Part shown: positions 23,801-34,916 of the stretch, piece by piece | How positions within the stretch are numbered: the stretch's first letter is position 1 | Layout of the letters: each line of letters starts with the position of its first letter | Assembly (NCBI GenBank): GCA_030272155.1 | Contig: CP126193.1 | Location: 7,688,001-7,752,000, forward strand | Direction: 5' to 3' | Origin: Tetradesmus obliquus | Lineage: Eukaryota > Chlorophyta > Chlorophyceae > Sphaeropleales > Scenedesmaceae | Length of the DNA: 64,000 nt | Notes under the pieces: model-generated | The model's input: only the letters and a program-made list of their open reading frames with translations | Told to the model about the DNA's origin: nothing | Database searches by the model: none | Made by a program: the position numbers and the translations under genes

Positions 23801-26770
23801 GGGTGGCAGCAGCAGCAGCACTCCACGCAGCAGCGGCAGCTCACCTGGCAGGGGGTGGCCACCACGCCCCACTTGTTGGCTGTGATGCCAAAGTAGTTGG
23901 CTGGGCACACCATGGCCTTCAGCTCCACGTTGCCGTCAGCATCGTGGCTGACAGTGGCACCCATGCCAGGCTGGATGTCTGCAGGCCGGCACAGCGCAGC
24001 GCAGGCAGCAACGGGTGAGCGACAACAGCACAGCTAACTGGCCTGACCAGGACAGTGCGATCAAACTTCAGAGTGCACTCTACTCATGTGGCACCAAAAC
24101 ACCGCTGTTCAGTGCATGGTGCTGCTGCAGGAGTTATGATGTATAGATGAGCCTGGGGTCTCGCAGGATCATGACTCACAGCAAGACTCGGAGGACCCCC
24201 TGACTTTGAACTGCTTGGTGGGCTGGCTGTACGCGTCAGTGGCGGTGATCCAGGACCTGCGGTTGCTGACCCACACGCCAGAGCCGCAAGAGGTGCAAGC
24301 TGCAGTGTTGTCCCACGTCTGCAGCAGCAGAAGCAGCAGCAGGTTTGCAAATCAGGGTCAGATCAAGAACAAGCGCAGCACTGTGAACCAATCAAGCTGT
24401 GAGACATTGCGTGCAGCACCTTCAGGCAGAGCAGCACATGAACCGCTGTGCAGGTATGTGCCATGCCTGCTAGGCGCCTACAGACACAAGCAGCAGAGGC
24501 TGCCACTCACGCTCTTGTAGGTTCCGGATGCACACTCCACCACAGTCGTGCCGGTCGACCTGGCCCAGCCTGGAGGCGCCACACAGTCCTCGTCAGACGT
24601 GGCGCCCTCGCCCTCCGTCCACAGGCGCCCGACAATGGTCAGGTCAGTGTCGCACTTGGTGGGCTGGCTGGCGGCCACAGCAGGATCGCCACCGGGGCTG
24701 CAGACACACAGCAGCATGAGCAGTGGCAGCAGGATACACCAGCTTGCGTCAGCTGAGGGTAAACACCGGCCGCAAAGTGCCCGGCGCAGCTGAAGGCAGC
24801 AATGTCAAGGGCGCTTGTCGGTTAGGATCAGTGTCTGGCAGGCGCTGCTGTGCTGCTGCCGACACCCTGTGCGCCTCACCAGTAGTAGCTCTGAGGGCAG
24901 GGGCGCGCGCCAGCCACAACCTGAGCAGGGTTGGTGCCGAGTGCCCCCAGGATGACCTTGCCCTTGTCATCAACCAGCGCAAAGCCAGCCTCAGACCCTG
25001 CAGCAGGCGGGCACAGCAGCCCATCACGTCAGGCAAGAAGAAGAAAAGAAGAATAAGGAAAAGAAGCAAACGATGACAGGACAACCATGGGTCAACAGGG
25101 AGGGATCCCACTGAGCAGCAAGGCTTGCTGCTGGCTGACAGTGCAGCTGAAAAGACAAGTGCACATAGCAGCGTAGCAACGGAATTGACTGCAAAAGTGC
25201 AGCTGCAGGCTTGCATCGCCAGTTGTTGCCTCTCGGCACAGCAACTGTTGTGGCCAATGCGGGGCCCACTCACAGCTGCACTGGTCCTTGGAGGTGGAGT
25301 TGGTGGTGGCCGTGGTCACGCCCTGGCCAAAGAGTGACTCGCAGGAGGTGCAGGCGGTGTTCCTGCCAAAGCTGTCACTGAACTCGCCCTTGGGGCAGGG
25401 CACGACAGTGTCACCCAGCATGTACATGCCGGGCGCGGCAACTGCAGGCAGCAAGGCACAACAGGCAGCCACATGTCAGCGCACGGCTGTGCAGAGGGAA
25501 GGGGTCTGATTGCAGTCGCAAATGCACGGCTTCGGCTCGAGTTCAACATGTACAGGCACGGCAGCAGCTGCTGAGGCCGGAAGGAAGTCACGCTGCCACA
25601 ATAGCTGCTGCAACAGTGCTGGGTCACTCACGGCAGACTGCAGCAGATGTGTGGGTGCCGGCGTTGTTGTCGGGGTCGGTCACAAAGCCGGGCGGGCAGG
25701 GGTTGCAGGTGGGCTGCTGCTTGAGGCCCAGGCTGTATGTGTTGTCACCGCAGGCCACGGCCTTGACGGTGGTGGCAGTCTTGACATACCTGTAGCCGGG
25801 AGGGTTCACACTGCAGGCAGCAGCAGCAGCAGCAGCATGTCGGTGAACGGCCTGTGCCTATGCTTGGCAGGCGCGGAAGTTTTGATGTGTGGACATGGTG
25901 ATGCGGCATGACGGAGAGCAAATATTCAGCAGCTGCCAGTTGCTAGTACATGTTTGGCACACTGCAGTAAAGCAGATGCCGCAGCAGCTGTGCTCACCAG
26001 TTGTTTTTGCTCACTGCGCCCCTCTTAGCAGTGATGAGGCCGTTGCCGCACACAACCTTGCCGGCGCCGTTGCCAGGGCAGTAGAAGTTCTTTGGGCAGT
26101 CGGTGCAGTCGCCGTTGCTGGTGCGGTACTTGCCAGCCACGCACTGCATGCAGAGCAGAGGCAGGGCAGGACAGGTCAGAGCGTTGCATCGGCAGCCTGA
26201 TTCAAGTGAAGGTCAAGCACACTGGTGATGTAAATGGTACATACACGCTCACTGTTGCGGCTACCTGCAAGCAGGCTAGCCAAGTGCACGAATGATCGCT
26301 CTGGTACTGCTGCTGCTGCAACTGCTGCTGCTGCTGCTGCTGTTAGCTTCACAACAACAAGCAAGGAGCCCTCACCGTGCATGCAGTCCTGTTGGAGTTG
26401 GGCACCAGGGGCGCCACACAGGCCTTGCACGACCACCTCTTGGTGTCGCTGTTGTAGATGCAGCTGTTGGCATCCTTGCAGCCGCTGATGGGGCATGTCG
26501 CGGATCCCTGCAGCAGGGCACGGCCTGCGCAGAACCGGTGCAGCAGCAAACAGCGGGGAGTTGACTTCAGCCGGGAGCAGCGATGACTAACCTAGAATAC
26601 GAGTTCACTGCGTTAGGCAATAATCAACGACTGAAATTTATGATGCCGGTGCACATTCACGCTGCCGAAAGCACCTTCGCCAGCAACCACATCGGTGGCA
26701 ACTTACCACTGCTCGCCTGGACGGCGACAGCACCGGCTGCCAAAAGCAGCAGGGCTAGAGAACACCGCAT
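20805..26770 (-). CDS. Secreted cysteine-rich protein, right copy
   Basis: Reading from the ATG at 26768-26770, the exons are 26707-26770, 26376-26524, 25998-26143, 25632-25810, 25274-25441, 24880-24997, 24511-24697, 24180-24318, 23845-23978, 23378-23643, 22888-23126, 22451-22687, 22095-22314, 21600-21832, 20805-21331. The product is again 1001 residues with signal peptide MRCSLALLLLAAGAVAVQA. Differences I can see from the left copy are few and scattered: F3C, R/K in exon 2, Q/P in exon 3, K/R and E/V in exon 4, T/A and G/S in exon 11, S/A in exon 13, G/D and the final P/L in exon 15. Every splice site is intact. Both copies therefore look functional. The two genes converge, so their 3' ends face each other across the spacer. 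Confidence 0.9.
23341..23367 (-). repeat. (CTG)9 tract in intron 10 of the right copy
   Basis: Written CAG on the + strand, nine units, at the exact position of the 23-unit tract in the left arm. The two tracts flank the same donor site in matching introns. Confidence 0.95.
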
Positions 26771-26914
26771 TGTTCTGATTCGTGGATGTCAAGTAAACTG
26801 ACCCTAAGAAGCGAGTATCAGCTACACTGTCTGGTATTGCAAGTCACTTGAAGGCAAACTGAGGATGTTTGACTTTGTGTCTGCTCGATGATGTCTTAGG
26901 TGAGACAAGTACGC

Positions 26915-27000
26915 CTTATATAGGCCTTGAAATTGCAGCAGGCTGTGTCAATTCACCTCTGCAATGTTACCGGGCGTCATCCCGGCCGCGCCCGGGGCAG
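26915..27000 (-). promoter_or_regulatory. Promoter of the right cysteine-rich gene
   Basis: The TATATAAG box (26915-26922, minus strand) and GC element (about 26961-27000) match those of the left copy. The TATA box is about 145-152 bases before the ATG, much as in the other arm. The shared upstream block GGTGTGAACTCGCCGGCT (+ strand) lies at about 27021-27038. Confidence 0.65.
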
Positions 27001-27085
27001 TGACACTTCGCGTGAGGCAGGGTGTGAACTCGCCGGCTCCTACACTCTTTGTTGTAAGTTCGCCAGCAGTTTCAATGCGAATGTT

Positions 27086-27574
27086 ACTTTTACACCTTAT
27101 CAGCCCCAGTTCAGCGCAATACTACTCATGAGAACACTGTGACAGCCAGGCATGCTTTGGTAAAGCCGGTGTCCACCACGTCTAATGCTTGCACTATGTT
27201 CGCGTAATCCGTCTTTTACCATTTCATCGGCTGCGAGTTGATGTTTTTGTGCACAAATTTCAGTATGGGGCTTCTGTTATGTGCTATGTTTTGGTTTTCA
27301 ACAGCACTGCACATGCAGCAGCACTGCATGATGCAGTTGAGTGGCCATGACCTTTGCTCCCGTCACCGACTGTGAAGTTGTGGTGTAGTAATGCTAGACA
27401 ATGTCTCAAGGAAGCTGCCACACTTGCCTCGCCGTGCAATTGGCTGCAGGGCTGCTGCACGCCCCACCACAGTTACCAAGCTCCGTTACATACACATACC
27501 CCTTAGGTGCTCCAATAAGGCAGGGCCGATGGTGCTGTTGCTATTGCTAAATATAAATATATCAAAGGACGTAA
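27086..27574. other. Interval between the right arm and the NIPSNAP gene
   Basis: No gene recognised. It contains the presumed 3' UTR of the NIPSNAP gene, including TTACA (TGTAA on the minus strand) at 27486-27490, 85 bases beyond its stop, and the upstream flank of the right cysteine-rich gene. Confidence 0.5.
27486..27490 (-). terminator. Polyadenylation motif TGTAA of the NIPSNAP gene
   Basis: TGTAA on the minus strand, 85 bases after the NIPSNAP stop codon at 27575-27577, a typical distance for green algae. Confidence 0.6.
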
Positions 27575-28798
27575 TCAGCGCCACGGAGAGAACGCTGTCG
27601 GGTGCAGCAGGCTAGTCTGGAACTGCTGAACTCTGGGGGTGACTGCAGCAATGGTGTCACGCCATTTCTGCACCGCCCTGGCTGACACCCGTGCCCTGCA
27701 GCAGCACCACAGCATTTGCAGTCAAGCTTGCATCCGCACATGCGGCATGTAACATGCCAGCATCACTGCTGCCGCGCGTGCTTGCGTGAGCTTTCCTTCC
27801 AGATTGCAGCAGTGCTGGTGGCTGCCACCAACAACCTACTGTGTACAATGTGGGTGCCAAAGGGTTACAAGCACATGCTGCTGCTGCTGCTGCGGTGCGT
27901 GAGCACACCCGCTGCTTCCATACTCCCTCAACACAGCTTGTGCCCAGCAGCTGCGCCCAAAAGTTTCCCTGCAAGCATCCTGCATGCAAGCATCCTGCAT
28001 CTGCATGCAAGCATGCCTCGCTCTCACTTGATGCATGCTGCTGCGGAGGGGTAGCGCCACAGCTCCACCACGTTGTTCAGCACGCCCACGTCGCTGTGCG
28101 CAAACGCCACCAGCAGGCCATCACGGTCAGCAGCAACCTTCTCAGGCAGCCTACAAGAGCAGGGCAGTATAGAGTGGCGCAGGCACAGGTGTCAGGCCCA
28201 GAGGCACTGCGTGCCCAGCAGGACAATGTAGTTGTGGAAGGCGCGCATGCCAGCCCTGGCAGCAACTCCTGCAGGCGGGCTGCGGTCATTCACACAGGCA
28301 TCACGGTCAGCAGCAACCTTCTCAGGCAGCCTACGGCAGCCTGCAAGCGCAGCACAGAGAGGCTCACGCACAGGTGTCAGATCTGACCCATAGGTGTAAG
28401 ACCCACATGCACCGCTTGCTTAGCAGGAACACACAGGCAGGGCAGATGCATGCCAGCCCTGGCAGCAGCTCGCTCATACAGGCTGCAGATGTGTGATGTG
28501 GCCAACGCATTCGAAAGCATGCAGCGTTTGTGTGTGTGTACAGCGTGATACCCCTGTTTGCCTTGGCTTGGGAGCACACAAGCACAGAGTCTCGCTGCAA
28601 AGGTTTCCTGCCATTGCAAGTGTGGCAGCTGCATTTTGCTCAGGCAGCACAGCCTGTGCACTGAGTGCAGCAGCAGCCGCCTCACCCGTCAGCAAAGGCA
28701 GCCAGCAGCTTGGGCACTGAGCCGTAGCCTGGGTGCAGCTGGTACTGCCGGTACTCGTACACCTGTCAACAAGCAGCAGGCACACACAAAACTCAAGT

Positions 28799-28830
<32 letters not shown>

Positions 28831-30530
28831 AATCAGGCATATGGCGTAGCTAATCTTTGGAAGGCGGTGCACATCAACAGATGCGCATCAGCGTCACGCC
28901 AACGGTGGTCCTATTGCTGCAACGCACCTGGCAACACATGCAATCGTCATGCTGCTGTATATATTCACACTACTGCCACTGCCGCCAGCCATGCAACCAT
29001 GCTCGCATTTCCATTGCTTTCAGCAAGCAGCAGCGCTGGTTGCTTACCGGGTTGTTAGGCAGCGTCTGTGGGGGGCTCCTGAAGGCTGCTGCTCCAGGCT
29101 TACCCAGGGCTTCATACACTGCAGCAGACTCCACCATAATGCGCGACTCCTGCAAGCAGATTGCATGGCTGTGTCGAACACTGGCAGCGTTGCCACTGGT
29201 GGCATTGACATGACATGATAGCTTGGGATGATGCCTTGGCTGCCGCCAATCTAGCCATGTCAAGCAGTTCTAGTTGAAGCCTTGACAGCCACAGCAGGGC
29301 ATGCGCAATGTTGCTGCCCTCACTTCTGGCAACATATCCATACCAAGTCAATGGCGCATGGTGAGGACGCTGGCGTCATTGTCACTGCTAGAACTGACAC
29401 GGCTGCACCTGCAGATGCTATACAGCCCTGCTTGCCGCAGCACAGACGTGGAATTGCCGGGCACAGGACTTGCCAAAGATTGGCGGCCGTCCTCGTGAGG
29501 CGTTCTGGTGAAGCCTCACATACATACAGCTGTGCTGCCCCACCTGCTTTGCTACGTGTGGCCTGCTGGCATCAATGAACGCCTGCCACTGCGCGTCCTT
29601 TGCTGCTGCTGCGCGCACTGCCTCACGCTGCTCTAGGTCCTGCAGCAAGGCGCGCAGGCAGCGGTAGCAGCATGAGCATACGTGTGCACGTATGACCAAC
29701 ACTGGCAAATGCATGCTGTGGGATGTGGTAGCACAATCAAGGGCGTCTTGCGAACAAGTGCAAGAGGAGCACCAATGGCAGAGTGCAACTTGTGCATAGC
29801 TGGTTTTGTCTGGCCTGCTGGCAGATATGGCCGGGATTCAAGTCAACCCTGCTATAGCATGCTTGTTCTAGCACATCAACTAGACCCAAGCTGCCTGAGC
29901 ACTGCTGTTGCTGCACCTTGTAGTGGTAGAAGTGAGTGACCTTGTTTAGGTCACCGCCAGTGTCACACGTGAACATCCTGCAAGCGAATGCAGTACCGCA
30001 GCCATACGCAGCACTATGAGCGACACAGCAAGAGTTTCAGTGTCATTCAAAGCGCGCTTTGGCAGGTGGCGCGGCATGCTCAGGCTGCGCAGGTGCAACC
30101 TGCGCACAGATATTCAATGCAAGGCAGAGGCCTGGTTGTCTGGTGACTAATACATGAGAGTGCACTTAGCCAGCATGCAGGGCAGCAGCAAATGTCTCTG
30201 TACGGCCCACCAGTGAGACTTGAACAGCAGGTGAAACCCAATGTGCGCCTTGTGCAGCATTGCTGGCATGTCACTGGCTCACCCCAGGAAAGGCAGCAGC
30301 TTGGAGCGCAGTGCTGCATTCTCTGCTGCCAGCTTCATGAACTGCTTAGACCCTACTGGGTGCAGGGTGTACTCCCTGATCTCCAGAATGCCCAGCCCAT
30401 GCTGCTGCTGTTGGCTGCTGCTGCTGAAAGCTTGCGCCAGTAGTGGTAGTGCTGCACTGCTGGTGCAGCTGGCAGCACGCGCACCCTGCAGTAGCGGAGG
30501 CCAGGCTGCGGCTTTGATCGACTGCTGCAT
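27575..30530 (-). CDS. NIPSNAP family protein
   Basis: Seven exons from the ATG at 30528-30530: 30283-30530, 29917-29977, 29544-29639, 29048-29149, 28686-28762, 28028-28150, 27575-27695; 275 residues, all GT-AG, phases consistent. The N-terminus (MQQSIKAAAWPPLLQGARAA, serine-rich after it) looks like a mitochondrial or plastid transit peptide. Two NIPSNAP units follow: LEIREYTLHPVGSKQFMKLA ... LNKVTHFYHYKDLEQR near residues 52-125, and VYEYRQYQLHPGYGSVPKLL ... NNVVELWRYPSAAACI ... KWRDTIAAVTPRVQ ... PTAFSPWR to the end. NIPSNAP proteins are dimeric alpha/beta-barrel proteins; animal ones are mitochondrial and act as mitophagy signals. The algal role is unknown. Intron 5 holds a partial copy of the start of exon 6 (see the repeat at 28119-28334). 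Confidence 0.9.
28119..28334 (-). repeat. Duplicated 3' splice site and start of NIPSNAP exon 6
   Basis: A 36-base sequence at 28119-28154 recurs exactly at 28299-28334, 180 bases away. On the coding strand it is the last bases of the intron (TAG acceptor) plus the first 32 coding bases of exon 6. The inner copy (28119-28154) continues into the real exon. The outer one runs into unrelated sequence and reaches a stop. Confidence 0.9.
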
Positions 30531-31474
30531 GGTGTTAGATGGATGGGAAAATGTGCGTGTGTGGAGACGGCATCCATGTGAAGGTGGGATGAAGAGGTGT
30601 GGTAGCAGGGCGGTAGGGCTTTGGCGGTTGTTCAAAGAGGTGGCAGCTCTTCTTCCATAGCGCCTAGATCTCAGCTTGTCACGTGCACACGACAGTTTGT
30701 TCAACTGTCCGGCATCCAACAAGCAGGCGTCCCTGTCGCTGTCGTCAACAGATACGTTGATCACGCGGCACTGCGCGTCTTCTGCTGAACAGTTTCGGGT
30801 GCATTTCGGTACTTGCCGAGGGCAATCTTACACCTGCTCTTATCCATCATTGGCAAGTCGCTGCCAAGACCACTTGGGCAGCTGCGTTGGGAGAGCCTCT
30901 CTGTTTAGCTAGTAGCTAGATGTTGGCTCGCAAGTCTATTTTGTCTGCAAGGGAGGTGCTGCAGCCCAGGTATGCGTCGGCAGGGTGATCAGGCGGGGAA
31001 CGGAGCTGCAGGGGTTTCTTCCACGCTGCTGATGGTTGACGCCTGCTGCGGTTGCCTCGCAGGACTGCCTGTCTCGCCCTGGCAGGCGGTGCTCCTCCCC
31101 TCTTTAGAACGGCAGCAAACAATAGGAGTGAGTGCTGCCTGGCAAGCTGCCGTGGTGATGGTGCAACAGTCCTGTACTGCTGCCTTGACTGCAGTTGATG
31201 GTCTGCTGACATCCATAGTCAACCTGATCAGCGGACGGCTGCTAGCGCAGGAAGCAGCAACAGATGTAGCATAACAGCAAATCCAGTGCATACAGACAGG
31301 CACCATGCAGGCGCGCTTGTGGTCGATGTGTGTGTCCTTGTCCAGGCACCTGCCACTAGCAAACAGCAACTGCACTGATACGCGGCCTGTGTTACCCATC
31401 GCTGGTGGCCTGGCTTCCATACACCTGTCAGCTCCTGACAGTCAAACACATGCAATGTGACTTTGACCCTGCAG

Positions 31475-34400
31475 GCCGGCAGGTTGCTGCAGGTGCAGCC
31501 AGCAGCCCTGCCTGGCAGGCATGGAGCGACTGCCTGCCCCAGTGGACCAGCAGCACCACCAACCTGCCGCCAGTCAACACAGCTGACCGCACGTGAGCTA
31601 TTAAATGCGAGGCACAGACGCTGCAATTTAGCAGCAGTAGCAGCAGCGGCACATCCAGCAGGCATGGCGCTTGTGCGGGCATGTCCAGCGCTGGCGGGTC
31701 TTGGTTATGCTGACGGGGCTGCAGCAGAGCCCTAACATGACATGCCTCGATTAACCGGTCGAACAGACATCTTTGGCATCTGCAGGATTTAGCGCGTTAC
31801 CAATTACGCGCGAGGGCGCGAGCGCTGCACCCTGCACCCGCCACTAACCTGCACCCCCACGCCCTCGCACCCACATCCGCCTGCTGCCCTCCCTGCTGCG
31901 CCGCTGCCCTCCTGCTAGCGCGCTGGCTGCTGCCGTGAAGAGCGCTGCTGCCAGCTACAAGCCCAAGCCTACGCTCAAGGTGCCCAGCCTGGATGAGCTG
32001 CCAGAGGTGCCCAAGAACCTGCACAAGCGCCTGGAGCTGATCGCGCGCGTGCAGCTGGCGGGCTTCCTGGAGCGCTCGCTGGAGGTGCGGCGGGATGCTC
32101 AGCTTTATGCTTGTATCGTTTGACTTGTGTTCGTTGGGGGGGATGGTGTGGATTGGTTGAACCATGCCAAGCGAATAACAAGCAGGCAATCTAGCCGGCT
32201 TGGCGCAGCCCCTTCTGTCGCACGACTGATGCGCAGCAGGGCAGGCAGAGGCAAGCCACGGCAGGACAGGAGAAGAAGAGGCTGCATCCTTCTTGCAACC
32301 AGCAGTGCGCCTGCCAGTCATCTAGTTTGGAAGCTGACGTGCTTTGGCTGCTGTGCTGCTGCTGCTGCTGCTGCTGCTGCTGCAGGATGTGCCCGCCACT
32401 GTCATGGAGTACACCACGACTGACATCTCAGCAGCGCTCAGCATCGCTGGCGTGCAGGTCAAGAGCGGCACCAGCAAGAGGGTGAGCATAAGAGACTAGT
32501 TGCAGGCTTTGCGGCCTGTACAACAAGGATGTGTATGCCAGGTTGCCGCTGGCAGCCCAGAGTCATGCATGTGAATAGGTATGGTCGTGTATGGTTATAC
32601 GCAGACACCCTGCCTGAACACATGCGTGCACGATGATGCGCTGTCTGTTCATACAGACATGTGCACCAGTCCTGCAAGCCTCCTAACCTCACCTGCAAAC
32701 TGTTTCGCAAACACAAACACACGCACACCCCGCAGGCGGTCATGAGCGTGGTGGTCACTGAGACGGAGAGCCTCATGACCTGGTCTCGCCTGGAGGGGCT
32801 GCTGCTGCACTGGGCCGTGTCGCGCAAGGGGCCGCCCGCGGAGCGCTGGGAGCTGCCGCCCCGCGGCTGGAAGACGCTGCCAGAGTCCACCGTGGACGCA
32901 GGTGCGCGGGTGGCTGTGAAATGCAGCAGCCGGGCTTTAACAGTCAGCCAGCAGCGCATGCAGGTGGGTGTGAGCAGCATCAGAGGTTGAATACGCTGCC
33001 AGAGTCCACCGTGGACGCAGGTGCGCAGCAGCAGGCAGATAGCATTAGTTTAACAGCAGCACAGGCAGGCGCATGTGCGCAGTGTTCGCGGCGGGAGACG
33101 CTGCAGAGTTTACCGTGGACGCAGGTGCGCAGCAACCGGCAGATAGCATCAGTTTAGCAGCAGCACATGCAGGCGCATGCGCGTAGTTTTCGTGGCGGAA
33201 GACGCTGCAGAGTCCACCGTGGACGCAGGCGACCAGGTGGTTGCAGCAGCAGCCAGATGTGTACACATACATCCGCCAGCAGCCTGAAGAAGCACCGCTG
33301 CCTGAGCGCCGGTCATGGCGCTATTCTGAATCGTTGGTTTCTGCGGCGTGCTGACATTGGTGCTTCCGCTGCTGTGCCTTCCTGCAGGCGGTGCGTGGCA
33401 GTCCACCCTTGAGAAGCACCCGCTGCGCAAGCACCGATCATTGCGCTACTCTGACATTGTTTGCTTGCTTGTTTTCTGAATTTGGTGTGTCTGCTGTTGT
33501 TCCTTGCTGCAGGCGGGGCGTGGCAGTCGAGCCTGGAGCAACCAGCAAACACGGCGCTCAGCATGGCGAGCTGATTCATGCACCTCATATTGTTTGCTAT
33601 CGTGCCTGCAGGTGGCGCGTGGCAGTCCACCCTTGAGAAGCACCCCCTGCCTGAGCCCGATGGCACGCTGGGCCCCGCGCCCATGTACACGATGATGATC
33701 AGCGTGCCACTGGAGGGGCCCCTGGCCGAGGGCGGCATGATCTTTGTGCTCAAGAGCGGCAGCACGGGCCAAAACACCAAGTGGCTCAAGGTGCGCGTGC
33801 GTGTGTAAATATTGACAGTCTAGCATGAAACATGCAAAGCTGCGCACCTTCAAGCATTGCTTGTCCAGGAGACCCCCCGCCCAAGTGCGCCCCAGTGTGT
33901 CGTGCTGTTGCAAGCTGCTGGTTGCAACGCTGGGGTTGCTTGGCTGAGGGTGTGGGTGATGGGCGTGCCAGGCGGTGGCTGAGATGGCTGTGTTGGTGCG
34001 GCAGCACGGGCCAGAACACCAAGTGGCTCAAGGTGCGCGTTCATGTGTAAAGATGGACAGTCTAGCATGGAAAATGCAAAGCTGCGCGCCTTCAAGCATT
34101 GCTTGTCCAGGAGACCCCCCGCCCAAGTGCGCCCCAGTGTGTCGTGCTGTTGCAAGCTGCTGGTTTCAACGCTGGGGTTGCTTGGCTGAGGATGTGGATG
34201 ATGGGCATGCCAGGTGGTGGGTGAGATGGCTGTGTTGGTGCGCCAGCACGGGCCAGAACACCAAGTGGCTCAAGGTGCGCGTTCGTGTGTGTCGTGCTGT
34301 TGCAGCTGCTGGTTGCAGCGCTGGGGTTGCTTGGCTGAGGGTGTGGGTGATGGGCGTGCCAGGCGGTGGGTGAGATGGCTGTGTTGGTGCGGCAGCACAG

Positions 34401-34916
34401 GCCAGAACACCAAGTGGCTCAAGGTGCGGCTGCGGGGGAGGGCAGGTTGCTGCTGGTACTATTTCACCAGCTGGGTGCTTGTGGTTGAAGCTACTGCGGA
34501 TGCCTGGTGGTCAGTGTGCTGGCTGGCGTTGTTGCTGCAGCAGCTGTGCATGGAGTGTTGGTCGTGTGGCTGCTACAGCTGCTGGTTGCACCATTGGGTG
34601 CTGCTTGGCTGAGGGTGTGGGTGATGGGCGTGCCAGGCGGTGGGTGAGATGGCTGTGTTGGTGCGGCAGGGGGCCACAGCAGCAAGCGCTGTAGGGTGCA
34701 GACAGCCTGCCTGGCTCTGTCTTGGCGTCGTGGTCTCCACATCTGCTCAGATGTGATCTGCTGCTCCTGCTGCTCCTGCTGCTGCTGCTGCTGCCGCTGC
34801 TGCTGCTGCTGCCGCTGCTGCTGCCGCTGCCGCTGCTGCTGCTGCTGCTGCCGCTGCAGGATGCCGCCACCAAGAGTGACTTTTACCTGGACCTGCAGAA
34901 GCTGAAGGCGGTCTGA
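31475..34916 (+). CDS. CBM45-like starch-binding protein (glucan water dikinase N-terminal type), 5' end unresolved
   Basis: Exons that join in phase: about 31475-31592, 31919-32084, 32386-32481, 32736-32901, 33612-33790, 34860-34916 (stop TGA). The domain is recognised from LLLHWAVSRKGPPAERWELPPRGWKTLP, then GGAWQSTLEKHPL, PLEGPLAEGGMIFVLKSG, NTKWLKDAATKSDFYLDL. This matches the carbohydrate-binding repeats (CBM45) at the N-terminus of alpha-glucan water dikinases, which bind starch in plastids. The dikinase itself is absent: the frame ends right after the domain, so this is a stand-alone binding protein of at least about 260 residues. The first coding exon is not certain; an ATG at 31304 followed by a transit-like stretch is one candidate. 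Introns 4 and 5 are filled with copies of the adjoining exon ends. Confidence 0.72.
32873..33640 (+). repeat. Repeated exon ends within intron 4 of the CBM45-like gene
   Basis: The end of exon 4 with its donor (32873-32905, ACGCTGCCAGAGTCCACCG then TGGACGCAGGTGCG) recurs at 32993-33026, 33098-33130 and 33202-33230, with spacing near 105-120 bases. The start of exon 5 (33612 onward, CAG then GTGGCGTGGCAGTCC-like text) is preceded by two more copies at 33387-33420 and 33513-33540, each behind its own CTGCAG acceptor. Outer copies have accumulated changes. The copy at 33387 runs in frame for about 30 codons before a stop. Confidence 0.9.
33756..34680 (+). repeat. Tandem array of exon 5 ends, unit 242 bp, within intron 5 of the CBM45-like gene
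   Basis: GCGGCAGCACGGGCC followed by the codons for QNTKWLK and a GTGCG donor occurs at 33756 (the real exon end), 33998, 34240 and 34389, with a remnant at 34663. Spacing is 242, 242 and then 149 bases. The intervening sequence (for example the block around 33810-33960) is also repeated nearly identically. So whole units of exon end plus intron were copied in tandem, and each copy kept a usable donor. Confidence 0.92.
34788..34859 (+). repeat. CTG/CCG-rich tract forming a 3' splice region
   Basis: About 70 bases of CTG with CCG interruptions run straight into the CAG acceptor of the last exon of the CBM45-like gene at 34860. The tract replaces an ordinary polypyrimidine tract. Confidence 0.8.

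Larger units (their letters stand above)
20093..27085. repeat. Right arm of the giant inverted duplication
   Basis: Reverse complement of the left arm 12361-19348. The inner edge starts at about 20093. The outer edge fades between about 27045 and 27090, upstream of the shared promoter. Exon lengths equal those of the left arm in all 15 cases, so no frameshift has occurred in either copy since duplication. Confidence 0.93.

Noticed and set aside
31457..31735. ATG at 31664 (MALVRACPALAG) as the start of the CBM45-like gene
   Set aside because: Its possible donors leave one base, but the next exon at 31919 needs two; the exon ending at 31592 fits instead.
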